DNA of 64,000 nt, taken from DATAEE01 sp963725145 (lineage in GTDB: Bacteria; Acidobacteriota; Vicinamibacteria; Vicinamibacterales; 2-12-FULL-66-21). Location: NCBI GenBank assembly GCA_963725145.1, contig CAVRXL010000012.1:1302001-1366000 (forward strand), in the 5' to 3' direction. The notes beneath the pieces were generated by a model. The model did no database searches and had not been told where the DNA came from. It saw only the letters and a program-made list of their open reading frames with translations. The position numbers and the translations under genes are program-made. Position 1 is the first letter of the stretch; every line of letters starts with the position of its first letter. This document shows, piece after piece, positions 56,447 through 64,000 of this stretch.

Positions 56447-57832
56447 CTAGAAGGGCGAATCAGGCAGCGTGACGAGCGGGCGACGCTTGCGGTCGAACGC
56501 GTCGAGGTGGAGGAGCCACGTGCCGATGCCGGCGGCCCCCTGCATGAAGCCGGTCTGCGCCTGAAGCAACTCGGGGCGTATCCGATGCTCGGCGTGCGTC
56601 CACCGCAGGCCGTTCGAATCGCGTGTGCCGCGCGTGAGCAGGTTGTCCGTCATCCGTCGGGCGAACGCCAGGTAATCCTGACGGCCGCCCGCCCGATGCA
56701 ACGCCAGGAAGAACTCGCCGACGCCGGCGGAGCCGCAGCATTGGCCGACGTTGTTCCAGAACCCCGGCGTTTGCGTGTCGGGGATGCCGCTCGTCAGGAT
56801 GCCACGCGCGGATCGGTCCACCCACATCCGCCACTCGGCGGCGCCGGTCACGCGATGGAGCTGGTGGAAGAGCCGTGCGGTGCCTGCGGGCCCATGGCAC
56901 CAGCCGAGATAGAAGAGGTCCGTCCCCTCGGGCGCGTTGTGCATGATCAGGCACACGTCGTTGCCACCATGGCCACCATGGCCACCATGGCCACCAGTCG
57001 CGATCGACTGCAGGTGCCGGCCGCCCTCGACCGCCGGCTTCAGGAACTCTTTCTGGCGCGTCTCGGCGGCGAGGGTCGCCAGGAAGTACGCGATGCCCGC
57101 CGTTCCGTGCGAGAAGTTCGGCATGACGCGGGGGAACGACGGGTTCATGCGCCAGCTCAGGCCGGTGGATTCCTGGCGCGCGAGCGAGACCAGCCGTCGT
57201 CCGGCTTGAATGGCGGCATCCCGCGACGCGGCTCCGTCGAACTCCCGCGCGGCATACAGCAGAAACAGGCCGATGCCGGCGCCCCCTCCGATGATGTCGG
57301 TCGTGTCGCTCCACTCGATGCCGGCGCCCACGCGCTTCGCTCGCTCGCGCAGCCGGAGAGTGCACCGCCGCGCGGCGCTCGAGTACGCCCGGACGCCCGT
57401 CGCCCGCGCGGTTTCGCCGAGGGTGTAGCAAAGGCCGGCGAGACCCGTATAGAGGCCGGAGTCGGCGGTCTCGTCGAACGTGGCGGCGATGTGGTCGGCG
57501 GCGCCCCGCGCGTGCTCGAGGTACCGGCGCTCGCCCGTCGCGCGATGCGCTTCGAGGAAGAAGAGCGCCACGCCCGCCGAGCCGGCATAGAGGTTCGAGG
57601 TGACGGTGTCGGGATCTCCCGGCACCGCGGGCCAGGTCAGCCCATGCTCCGTCTTGACGGCCGTCGCTTCCAGCCACTTCGCGGTTTCGACCGCCGCGTC
57701 GAGGTACGGACGGCCTGGCTGGGAAGGTTGCTGCGCCGAAGATCCAGGAGTCGCGAGCGAGCCCACCAGCGCGAGGCAGAGCAGCACCCGCTTCTGGATT
57801 CTGGATTCTGGATTCTGAATTCTTCCAGGCAT
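56447..57832 (-). CDS. secreted LanC-like (lanthionine synthetase C-type) protein
   Basis: 461 residues. A signal peptide (VLLCLALVGSLATPGSSAQ) suggests export. The body is the alpha/alpha toroid of LanC-like proteins with repeated G..G motifs: YAGSAGVALFFLEA, YTGLAGLCYTLGE, GGGAGIGLFLLYA, SHGTAGIAYFLA, then WCHGPAGTARLFHQ and QCCGSAGVGEFFLA, which hold the three zinc ligands (Cys, Cys, His pattern), and FMQGAAGIGTWLLHL. No lanthipeptide precursor or dehydratase is nearby, so a lanthionine role is unlikely. A GHG-repeat loop near residue 288 is unusual. Start: ATG 57832, or a GTG at 57787 if the heptamer repeat there is not coding. Confidence 0.8.
   Translation of the reverse strand: MPGRIQNPESRIQKRVLLCLALVGSLATPGSSAQQPSQPGRPYLDAAVETAKWLEATAVKTEHGLTWPAVPGDPDTVTSNLYAGSAGVALFFLEAHRATGERRYLEHARGAADHIAATFDETADSGLYTGLAGLCYTLGETARATGVRAYSSAARRCTLRLRERAKRVGAGIEWSDTTDIIGGGAGIGLFLLYAAREFDGAASRDAAIQAGRRLVSLARQESTGLSWRMNPSFPRVMPNFSHGTAGIAYFLATLAAETRQKEFLKPAVEGGRHLQSIATGGHGGHGGHGGNDVCLIMHNAPEGTDLFYLGWCHGPAGTARLFHQLHRVTGAAEWRMWVDRSARGILTSGIPDTQTPGFWNNVGQCCGSAGVGEFFLALHRAGGRQDYLAFARRMTDNLLTRGTRDSNGLRWTHAEHRIRPELLQAQTGFMQGAAGIGTWLLHLDAFDRKRRPLVTLPDSPF
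56963..56996. repeat. 9-bp tandem repeat in the LanC-like gene
   Basis: Three perfect copies of GCCACCATG and a partial fourth. On the coding strand they encode Gly-His-Gly units. Replication slippage could vary the copy number in frame. Confidence 0.85.
57791..57825. repeat. 7-bp tandem repeat at the start of the LanC-like gene
   Basis: Five units of TTCTGGA-type heptamers (CTTCTGG, ATTCTGG, ATTCTGG, ATTCTGA, ATTCTTC). It covers codons 3-14 of the reading from ATG 57832 and gives a low-complexity RIQNPESRIQ stretch just before the signal peptide. Confidence 0.8.
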
Positions 57833-57834
57833 CG

Positions 57835-58977
57835 TCAGTACACCTTGCGCGACTGCTGCGTCCCCTTGGTCGCCAGCGCGAAGCGCGGCTCGATCGTCGC
57901 CCGGCCCTCGATCAGGTGCCGAACGTAGTCGCCGACGAACGGTCCGTGTTTGAACCCGTGGCCCGAGCCTCCTCCGGCGATCCAGACGTTCTCATGCGCC
58001 GGATGCCGGTCGATCACGAAGTCGCCGTTCGCGCTGCTCTCGTACTGGCAGACTCGGGTCTCGAGAATCGGCGCCGTCGCGAGCCCCGGCAGCCGCTGCG
58101 CCAGCTCGCGCCGCACCGTCTCGATCGCGTCCGCGCCGACGGATCGATCGGCCGTGTCAGGGTCGATCGCCGGACCGTGACGATCGATCGCGATCTTCAC
58201 GCCGCGTCCGAGGTCGCCGTGGCCGTACACGCCGCCCTGGAAATCGATCCAGGCTGGAAGCGACTTCGGAGTATAGCGGCGATCGCCGCGCGGGGCGCCG
58301 AAGAAGAACACCTCCTGACGCGTCACGAAGAGGCGGGAGCGCATCGCATCGGGCACGATCGACGGCAGCCAGGCTCCAGCGGCGAGGATGAACGTGCCCG
58401 CCGGAATCCGCCGACCGCTCGCCGTCGTAATCGCGTCGAGCCGCGAGGGGCCGCTCTCGATCGGCACGACCGCGTCGTGCAGCAGCTCCGCGCCGATCCG
58501 GCGTGCGTCGGCGACGGCCGCTTCGACGCCGCGCCGGGCGTGGAGCACGCCGGCCTCCGGCTCGAGCACGCCCCAGACCTCAGCCGGGAGGGCGAGCGCC
58601 TCCGCGCGGGAGAGGATCTCGTCGCGCGTGAGCCGCTGGGCCGGCACGCCTTCGGCCAGGAGCGTTGCCAGCGTCGCCTCGGTTTGCGAGTCTCCCGGTC
58701 CGGCGATCGTGATAACGCCGGTCGGCTCGAAGAGCCGCGTCCCGGTTGCGCGCTCGAGCCGGCGCCAGGCTTCGAGGGAGGCGCGCGCCGCGCGGGTGTA
58801 GGTGGCGTCAGAGCCGTAGCCTGCGCGGGTCAGCCGGGTCTCGCCGCCCGAGCTCGCGCGCGACGTCGCGACGCCGTACTGGTCGACGATGAGCGTCCGG
58901 CGCCCGGAGGCCTGCAAGTGCCACGCGATCCAGGCGCCGAAGACGCCGGCGCCGACCACCACGACATCAGGCGACAC
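57835..58977 (-). CDS. FAD-dependent amine oxidase, monomeric sarcosine oxidase/MTOX type
   Basis: 380 residues. The FAD-binding motif VVVVGAGVFGAWIAWHLQA opens the protein and LIVDQYGVATSRASSGGETR follows, as in sarcosine oxidase and N-methyltryptophan oxidase. Near residue 310, RVCQYESSANGDFVID contains the Cys that carries FAD covalently in monomeric sarcosine oxidases, and GSGHGFKHGPFVGDYV is the usual C-terminal flavin motif. It should oxidise a secondary amine (sarcosine, N-methyl amino acid or related) to imine and peroxide. It ends two bases before the LanC-like start. The true substrate is unknown. Confidence 0.88.
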   Translation of the reverse strand: MSPDVVVVGAGVFGAWIAWHLQASGRRTLIVDQYGVATSRASSGGETRLTRAGYGSDATYTRAARASLEAWRRLERATGTRLFEPTGVITIAGPGDSQTEATLATLLAEGVPAQRLTRDEILSRAEALALPAEVWGVLEPEAGVLHARRGVEAAVADARRIGAELLHDAVVPIESGPSRLDAITTASGRRIPAGTFILAAGAWLPSIVPDAMRSRLFVTRQEVFFFGAPRGDRRYTPKSLPAWIDFQGGVYGHGDLGRGVKIAIDRHGPAIDPDTADRSVGADAIETVRRELAQRLPGLATAPILETRVCQYESSANGDFVIDRHPAHENVWIAGGGSGHGFKHGPFVGDYVRHLIEGRATIEPRFALATKGTQQSRKVY

Positions 58978-58995
58978 GGGGTGATCCTAATTGTT

Positions 58996-59020
58996 GATTG
59001 GCCGAATGTGGAATGTGGAG
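58996..59020. repeat. short repeat, left copy flanking the radical SAM gene
   Basis: TGGCCGAATGTGGAATGTGG contains two GAATGTG heptamers. Its reverse complement recurs with one mismatch after the radical SAM gene (within 61284-61306), so the gene lies between inverted copies. Confidence 0.6.
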
Positions 59021-59105
59021 CGGGTGGAGCTTGGCCATTGACCCCGGTTGGCCGCCAGTTCAGCCGCCCAATCGGCCCATTGAGTGAAACCCGCTCAGAT
59101 TTGTC

Positions 59106-61217
59106 ATGAAGTCGGCTATCCTGCGGGTCATGCACAAACCGATCAAGTACGTCGAGAAAGGGCTGACCTACGCGGCACGTGCGGCATGGACGGTGTACGA
59201 GGCGGCGAACCGCGTCGCGCCGAACGCGTCATTTACGCCGAAGTGGTCTGAAAAGCCCCTGCTCAAGTCCTGGCAGAAGGTAAAGCCGCCGCTCGGCTGG
59301 CCGCGCGAGACCGACTCGCTCTGCCCGGTCTGCGTCCGGCAGGCGCGCCAGGAGATTCTCGACGGCAAGAGGGACTACAAGGTCCTTCTGAGCGAGAAGA
59401 TCGGCGAGATCAAGGCGCACATCATCGAGCGCGACGGGAAGATCCTGATGGTCAAGGATTGCCCGCAGCATGGGCATTTCGAGGACGTCATGGCGATCGA
59501 CCCGGCGTTCTTCAAGCACCTCGAGGACTCGTTCCCGGGCAGCGATATCCGCTCGCACAACGACGAGAAGCTGCACAACCACGGCTCGAGCACGATCAAG
59601 TACGGCCGCGGCGCCGTCCTGACGATCGACCTGACCAACCGCTGCAACATGATGTGCGACCCCTGCTTCATGGACGCGAACCAGGTCGGCTTCGTCCACG
59701 AGCTGAGCTGGGACGACATCAAGACGATGCTCGACAACGCGATCTCGATTAAGCCGCGCCGGCAGATGTCGGTACAGTTCTCGGGAGGCGAGCCGACGCT
59801 GTCGCCCTACTTCCTCGACGCGGTCCGCTACTCGAAGAAAGTCGGCTACAACAGCGTCCAGGCCGCGACCAACGGCATCGAGTTCGCCAAGAGCCCGGAA
59901 TTTGCGAAGGCGGCGGCGGAGGCGGGCCTGCGCTACGCCTACCTGCAGTTCGACGGCATCGGCAACGCAGCGAATTCGCACCGCCTGGTCGGCAACCTCT
60001 TCGACGTCAAGCTCCGCGCGATCGAGAACCTCCACGCCGCCGGCGTGGACATCGTCCCTGTGACGACGATCGTCAACGGCATCAATAACGAGCAGGTCGG
60101 GCGGATCATCCAGTTCGCGCTCGACAACCCGAAGAAGATCAACTTCCTCTCGTTCCAGCCGGTGTCGTTCACCGGCCGCGACGAGGAGGTCACGCCGGAG
60201 CGCAGGGCGGCGCAGCGCTACACGCTGTCGCACCTCGCCCACGACGTGAAGAACCAGGTGCAGATCGGCGAGCCGACACGCGACTGGTTCCCGATCTCCT
60301 TCCTGGGGACCTTCACCGACTGGGCGGACCTCGTCCACGGCCCGACGGCGGAGTGGGGCAACCTGACCTGCGGCTGCCACCCGAATTGCGGCATTGGGAT
60401 GGCCGTGATGATCGACAAGGAGACGAGGGAAGCGGTCCCGTTCACGGCGTTTCTCAACGCCGGCCAGGTTGCGAAAGACCTGCGGACGGTCAACGACGCC
60501 GCACGCGGCAGGAAGATGTCGGTCCTGGGAATGGCCCTCGCGCTGATGAAGAACTACGACCCGTTCAAGGCGCCGACGCATTTCAAGCTCGCGGACCTGT
60601 TGAAGAAGTTCGACAAGACCTTTGGCGCGACGGGCCGCGACTACGGCAAGGTCACCGGCGACCGGACGAAGGCGGACATCGAGCGGCGCCGCGCCGACCG
60701 CTGGAACTTCCTGTTCATCGCAGGCATGTGGTTCCAGGACTTGTTCAACTACGACTTCCGGCGCACGGAGCGCTGCATCATCCCGTACGCGACGCAGGAA
60801 GGGGAGATCTCCTTCTGCGCCTACAACACCGGCATTGGCTGGCGGAACATCATCGAGAAGATGCACATGACGGCCACTCTCACGAAGTGGTACGAGGAGC
60901 ACGGCCGCCACGAGATCTTCGCGGGCAACAAGTCCGTGCCGCTCGCGTCGAAGGAACATCACCTCGTGCTGGACGAGGCGGCGGTCGCTGTCGGCGTCCA
61001 GAAAGACCTGGACGAGGCGGGCATCGCCAAGAACGCGCGCGAGGAGAAGCTTCTGGCCCGCGCCGCCGCGAAGCAGGGCAGCTCGCAGGCGCTCGAGAAC
61101 GAGCGCATGATGAAGCTCTATCGCAAGCACGTGCTGAAGGACGCGGACGCCGACACGCCGACCGTCCAGATTCAGGGGTTGGGCAAGAAGAAGGACGACC
61201 CCGTCGTTACGCACTGA
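59106..61217 (+). CDS. radical SAM enzyme resembling tetraether/membrane-spanning lipid synthases (Tes-like)
   Basis: 703 residues. The canonical cluster motif is LTNRCNMMCDPCFMDAN (Cys180, 184, 187), followed by VQFSGGEPTLSP. Before it lies a separate zinc- or rubredoxin-like segment: SLCPVC (Cys73, 76) and DCPQHGHFED (Cys119). After it come TCGCHPNCGIG (Cys422, 424, 428), a helical region, and a C-terminal RRTERCIIPYATQ with SFCAYNTGIGWR (Cys557, 571). This order is that of the MJ0619/Tes family, which in archaea joins lipid tails by C-C bonds and has bacterial relatives proposed to make membrane-spanning lipids. Auxiliary clusters are expected at the extra cysteines. Activity here is inference. 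Start ATG 59106; an ATG at 59130 is possible. Confidence 0.75.
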   Translation: MKSAILRVMHKPIKYVEKGLTYAARAAWTVYEAANRVAPNASFTPKWSEKPLLKSWQKVKPPLGWPRETDSLCPVCVRQARQEILDGKRDYKVLLSEKIGEIKAHIIERDGKILMVKDCPQHGHFEDVMAIDPAFFKHLEDSFPGSDIRSHNDEKLHNHGSSTIKYGRGAVLTIDLTNRCNMMCDPCFMDANQVGFVHELSWDDIKTMLDNAISIKPRRQMSVQFSGGEPTLSPYFLDAVRYSKKVGYNSVQAATNGIEFAKSPEFAKAAAEAGLRYAYLQFDGIGNAANSHRLVGNLFDVKLRAIENLHAAGVDIVPVTTIVNGINNEQVGRIIQFALDNPKKINFLSFQPVSFTGRDEEVTPERRAAQRYTLSHLAHDVKNQVQIGEPTRDWFPISFLGTFTDWADLVHGPTAEWGNLTCGCHPNCGIGMAVMIDKETREAVPFTAFLNAGQVAKDLRTVNDAARGRKMSVLGMALALMKNYDPFKAPTHFKLADLLKKFDKTFGATGRDYGKVTGDRTKADIERRRADRWNFLFIAGMWFQDLFNYDFRRTERCIIPYATQEGEISFCAYNTGIGWRNIIEKMHMTATLTKWYEEHGRHEIFAGNKSVPLASKEHHLVLDEAAVAVGVQKDLDEAGIAKNAREEKLLARAAAKQGSSQALENERMMKLYRKHVLKDADADTPTVQIQGLGKKKDDPVVTH

Positions 61218-61234
61218 CGCCCGCACCTCATCGT

Positions 61235-61288
61235 GGAATGCTGAGTGCTGAATGCTGATTTGAGTCAGCGCTCGGCACGCAGCATTCC
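61235..61288. repeat. 24-bp imperfect inverted repeat made of heptamers
   Basis: The left arm 61235-61258 (GGAATGCTGAGTGCTGAATG...) pairs with the right arm 61265-61288 at 20 of 24 positions, with a six-base loop. It begins 17 bases after the radical SAM stop, and more CACATTC-type units follow to 61321. It could serve as a terminator stem; its heptamer pattern matches other repeats at 56.4, 57.8 and 59.0 kb. Confidence 0.55.
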
Positions 61289-61376
61289 CACATTCCACAT
61301 TCAGCCATCCACATTCAGCAATGGACGTGGGGCGTATTTGCCCTGCTCGGCGCGCGCGTGCGAAGATCGCGCCTCC

Positions 61377-63443
61377 ATGGGTCCAGCCGCGCGGTCGGCG
61401 CTGCTCTTCGTCCTGACGGCGGCCGCATACTTCGTCTCGGGGCGGCTCGGGCTCTCGCTGGCTTTCGTCCACTCGGCCGCGAGCGCCGTCTGGCCCGCCA
61501 CGGGCGTCGCGCTGGCTGCCGTGCTGCTGTTCGGCCCGCGCATCTGGCCGGCCATCGCAGTGGGCGCGTTTCTCGTCAACGCGATGACGTCCGGGTCGCT
61601 CACGGCATCCGCGGGCATCGCCTTCGGCAACACCGTCGAGGCGCTGGTCGGCGCGCGGCTGCTGCAGCGGTTCGGCGGGGTGACCTCCCTCCGCACGGCG
61701 CCCGGGATTTTCAGGCTTGCCGCCATCGCGGCCCTCGCCGGATCGATCTCGGCAACCATCGGCCTCGCGAGCCTGGCGGCGAGCGGTCTCATGGGCTCGA
61801 CCGAGCCGTGGACGCTCTGGATCACGTGGTGGCTCGGCGACGTCACGGGGGCGATTCTGGTCACGCCCCTGATCCTTCTCTACGCGCGGCCGGCGGCTGC
61901 GAGCGTGCCGACGTCCCGCCTCATGGAGCTGGGACTGCTGTTCGTGACGGCCGCGGCGGTCGGACTCGCCGTCTTCGCGTATCCACGGCTCGCCGGCGCC
62001 CGGCTGCCGATCCAGTTCCTGACGATCCCGATTTTCGTGTGGGCGGCCTTCCGTTTCGGGCCGCGCGAGACCGCGACGGCGTGCGCACTGGTCTCGGCGC
62101 TGGCCCTGTGGGGAACGGTGCACGAGCTTGGGCCCTTCGGCCCGTACCCGCCGCAGCTGGCGCTGCCGCTGCTGCAGTCGTTCACCGCCGTGGTCACCGT
62201 CACGATGATCGCGGCGTCGGCGGAAGTCGCGGCGCGCCGCGCGCGCGACGCCGAGCTCCGGCAACTCAACGAGGCGCTGGAGGAGCGCGTGCGCGCCGGC
62301 ACCGAGGAGGCTCGACGCGCGCACGCGCGCCTTGCCGAGGCCCAGGCGGTCGCGCACGTCGGCAGCTGGGAATGGAACGTCGCCGCGAACGAGGTCTGGT
62401 GGTCCGACGAGCTGTTCCGGATTTACGGCGTGTCACCCGCCACCTTCCTCGCGAGCTATGAGGGATTTCTCAGCCTCGTCCATCCCGGCGATCGAGCCAG
62501 GGTCGACGGGTGCGTCCGGTCCTCGGTCGAGCGCCGCGAGCCGTTCTCATTCGAACACCGGATCGTGCGGCCGGACGGCTCGACGCGAACGCTGTACGCG
62601 ACGGGCCACGTTGTCTGCGACCCGGACGGCCGGCCGGTGCGCCTGACCGGCATCGGTCAGGACATCTCGGAGCGCAAGCAGGCCGAGGAAGCGCGGGCCC
62701 AGCTGATACACGAGCAGGCGGCGCGGACCGAGGCGGAGGAGGCCAGCCGATCCAAGGATGCGTTCCTGGCGTCGCTCTCTCACGAGCTCCGCACGCCGCT
62801 CAACGCGATACTCGGGTGGGCGCACATGCTCCAGCACGGATCGCTCGACGCCCAGTCACGCGAACGGGCGATCGAGACGATCTACCGGAACGCGCTCGCG
62901 CAGCAGCGGCTGGTGTCGGACATTCTCGACATCTCGCGCATCACCTCGGGCCACTTCCCGTTGAACGTGGAACCGGCGTCCTTCTCGACGCTCGCCGACT
63001 CGGCGATCGATGCGGTCCGTCCCGGCGCCGCGATGAAACGCGTGCGGCTGGAAGCAGATGTGGAGTCGGTGGTCGACACGATCCAGTGCGACGAGGAACG
63101 CCTGCGCCAGGTCCTCATCAATCTCCTCGACAACGCGATCAAGTTCTCGCCCTCTGACGGGCTCGTCAGGCTGCACGCCATCCAGGACGGCGAGTGGATC
63201 GACATCACGGTCACGGATGAAGGCCCCGGAATCGAGGCTGACTTTCTGCCGCACGTCTTCGAGCCGTTCAGGCAATCGGATGCCTCGACGACCCGCGAGC
63301 ACTCCGGGCTCGGCCTGGGTCTGTCCATCGTCCACCGGATCGTCGAGCTGCACCACGGGAGCGTGAAGGCGGCGAACCGGTCCGATCGGAGCGGCGCGCT
63401 CTTCACCGTGAGAATTCCCGCGCTTGTTTCGACCGCTGTATGA
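61377..63443 (+). CDS. MASE1-PAS hybrid-type sensor histidine kinase
   Basis: 688 residues from the ATG at 61377. Residues about 5-290 are a MASE1 membrane sensor with eight helices (SAASAVWPATGVALAAVLLF, TLWITWWLGDVTGAIL, FLTIPIFVWAAFRFGPRE). A coiled coil leads to a PAS_3-type domain (HVGSWEWNVAANEVWWSDEL, HRIVRPDGSTRTLYATG, IGQDISERKQAEEARA). The HisKA H-box is LASLSHELRTPLNAILGWAH, and the ATPase domain is complete: DEERLRQVLINLLDNAIKFS, VTDEGPGI, FEPFRQSD, GLGLGLSIV. No receiver domain follows. Upstream ATG codons fall in the repeat region and are rejected. Its stop overlaps the protease ATG (ATGA). No partner regulator is within the window. Confidence 0.88.
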   Translation: MGPAARSALLFVLTAAAYFVSGRLGLSLAFVHSAASAVWPATGVALAAVLLFGPRIWPAIAVGAFLVNAMTSGSLTASAGIAFGNTVEALVGARLLQRFGGVTSLRTAPGIFRLAAIAALAGSISATIGLASLAASGLMGSTEPWTLWITWWLGDVTGAILVTPLILLYARPAAASVPTSRLMELGLLFVTAAAVGLAVFAYPRLAGARLPIQFLTIPIFVWAAFRFGPRETATACALVSALALWGTVHELGPFGPYPPQLALPLLQSFTAVVTVTMIAASAEVAARRARDAELRQLNEALEERVRAGTEEARRAHARLAEAQAVAHVGSWEWNVAANEVWWSDELFRIYGVSPATFLASYEGFLSLVHPGDRARVDGCVRSSVERREPFSFEHRIVRPDGSTRTLYATGHVVCDPDGRPVRLTGIGQDISERKQAEEARAQLIHEQAARTEAEEASRSKDAFLASLSHELRTPLNAILGWAHMLQHGSLDAQSRERAIETIYRNALAQQRLVSDILDISRITSGHFPLNVEPASFSTLADSAIDAVRPGAAMKRVRLEADVESVVDTIQCDEERLRQVLINLLDNAIKFSPSDGLVRLHAIQDGEWIDITVTDEGPGIEADFLPHVFEPFRQSDASTTREHSGLGLGLSIVHRIVELHHGSVKAANRSDRSGALFTVRIPALVSTAV

Positions 63444-64000
63444 CTGCATCCAAGGTTCGTCGTCGCTTTCGGGTCGTGATCGTGGCGCTGGCGCTCGTCG
63501 CCACGCGTTCCGGCGCGGCTGCGCAACCCGCGCCGTCGAAGCCGCCGTCGCTGCCCGACCTGAGCGCCGCGTTCGAGCGGCTCGTCGACAAGGTCAGCCC
63601 CGCCGTCGTCCAGATCTTCGCGACCGCCTATACCGCGCCCTCGGCCGAGGACGGGCCGCCGACGAGTCTCGTCACGACCGAGCGGACGAGCGGGTCGGGC
63701 GTGGTCCTCGATGCCGACGGCTACATCGTCACCAACGCGCACGTCGTCGAAGGGGCGATCCGCGTGCAGGTGGAGCTCGCGTCGGTCGGCGTCGGCGGAC
63801 CGGCGAAGTCGATCCTCAAGCGACGCGGCCGGATCGTCGGCGCGCAGATCGTCGCGGTGGATCGAGAGACCGATCTCGCGGTGCTGAAGGTCGAGGAGCG
63901 CAACCTTCCAACGCTTCCGCTCGGGGACTCGGATGTGCTCAAGCCGGGCCAGATCGTCATGGCCTTCGGCAGCCCGCTCGGCCTCAACTCGTCGGTGACG
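63440..64000 (+). CDS. HtrA/DegP-type trypsin-like serine protease, 3' end outside window
   Basis: 187 codons are visible. A signal peptide (FRVVIVALALVATRSGAAAQ) is followed by the chymotrypsin fold: VDKVSPAVVQIFA, SGSGVVLDADGYIVTNAHVV with catalytic His101, and DRETDLAVLKVEE with catalytic Asp145, then PLGDSDVLKPGQIVMAFGSP. The catalytic Ser and the PDZ domains lie beyond the window. DegP-type proteases degrade or refold damaged periplasmic proteins. The start overlaps the kinase stop by four bases, so the protease is probably translated together with the sensor kinase. Confidence 0.92.
   Translation, partial: MTASKVRRRFRVVIVALALVATRSGAAAQPAPSKPPSLPDLSAAFERLVDKVSPAVVQIFATAYTAPSAEDGPPTSLVTTERTSGSGVVLDADGYIVTNAHVVEGAIRVQVELASVGVGGPAKSILKRRGRIVGAQIVAVDRETDLAVLKVEERNLPTLPLGDSDVLKPGQIVMAFGSPLGLNSSVT

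Noticed and set aside
56963..57825. A CRISPR-like repeat array
   Set aside because: The repeats are 7 or 9 bases, directly tandem, without spacers, and no cas genes are present.
56447..57832. A lanthipeptide biosynthesis locus
   Set aside because: Only a secreted LanC-like protein is present; no precursor peptide, dehydratase or exporter gene lies near it.
58996..61309. A transposon bounded by the inverted repeats around the radical SAM gene
   Set aside because: There is no transposase, no target-site duplication that I can see, and the repeats belong to a wider heptamer pattern.
59229..62357. A 1,042-codon open frame on the minus strand opposite the radical SAM gene and the sensor kinase
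   Set aside because: It is antisense to two genes with clear motifs, is rich in Arg/Asp/Val repeats typical of GC-rich shadow frames, and has no recognisable domain.

Overview
The window is GC-rich DNA with strong G/C bias at third codon positions. It comes from a Gram-negative bacterium: it encodes a Wza-type export protein, an outer-membrane beta-barrel, periplasmic MsrPQ and HtrA, and many secreted proteins. The mix of a Wzx/Wzy exopolysaccharide locus of the PEP-CTERM/XrtA-associated type, sigma-54 activators, CBM6/PKD secreted proteins and a Tes-like radical SAM enzyme resembles Acidobacteriota (Vicinamibacteria-like). That placement is inference; there is no rRNA or tRNA here to anchor it.

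Layout. (1) 0-15 kb: a truncated heparinase II/III-type lyase; a GT4 glycosyltransferase; two secreted phosphoesterases (EEP nuclease-like, purple-acid-phosphatase-like); then a minus-strand run of a secreted phospholipase-D-like protein, a Gfo/Idh/MocA oxidoreductase, an SDR epimerase, a Wzx flippase and a methyltransferase. (2) 15-26 kb: a secreted heparinase-like lyase that appears fused to a thermolysin-like peptidase. It is followed on the other strand by GT4, CapA-like, CapK-like adenylate-forming ligase and two tandem ATP-grasp enzymes, with a divergent QueC-like PP-loop enzyme. (3) 26-32 kb: two paralogous secreted parallel beta-helix proteins, the first with PKD and CARDB repeats, the second badly broken. 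(4) 31.8-51.2 kb: a compact minus-strand operon of about 19 kb for a Wzx/Wzy exopolysaccharide. It holds a GGDEF-like protein, OPX export protein, chain-length regulator, tyrosine kinase, priming sugar transferase, flippase, nucleotidyltransferase, ExeA-like ATPase, polymerase/ligase, several GT2 enzymes, a methyltransferase, an outer-membrane barrel and a GT2/CDP-glycerol-phosphotransferase fusion. (5) 51.2-54.9 kb: its regulators, namely two sigma-54 activators and a small histidine kinase. (6) 54.9-64 kb: MsrPQ, a secreted LanC-like protein, a sarcosine-oxidase-like flavoprotein, the Tes-like radical SAM enzyme, a MASE1/PAS histidine kinase and the start of an HtrA/DegP protease.

How it may work together. 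A two-component sigma-54 regulator probably feeds a second sigma-54 activator whose own gene has a textbook -24/-12 promoter. The same GG-N10-GC/TTGC element lies 50-65 bases upstream of four secreted-protein genes. This points to one sigma-54 regulon that makes, exports and remodels an extracellular matrix.

Caution. Many genes between about 2.5 and 46 kb carry single-base frameshifts, often at short homopolymers or in compensating pairs, while the genes from 46.4 to 64 kb have none. This looks more like consensus error in part of an assembly than gene decay. Frameshifted genes are given as full-length corrected spans.
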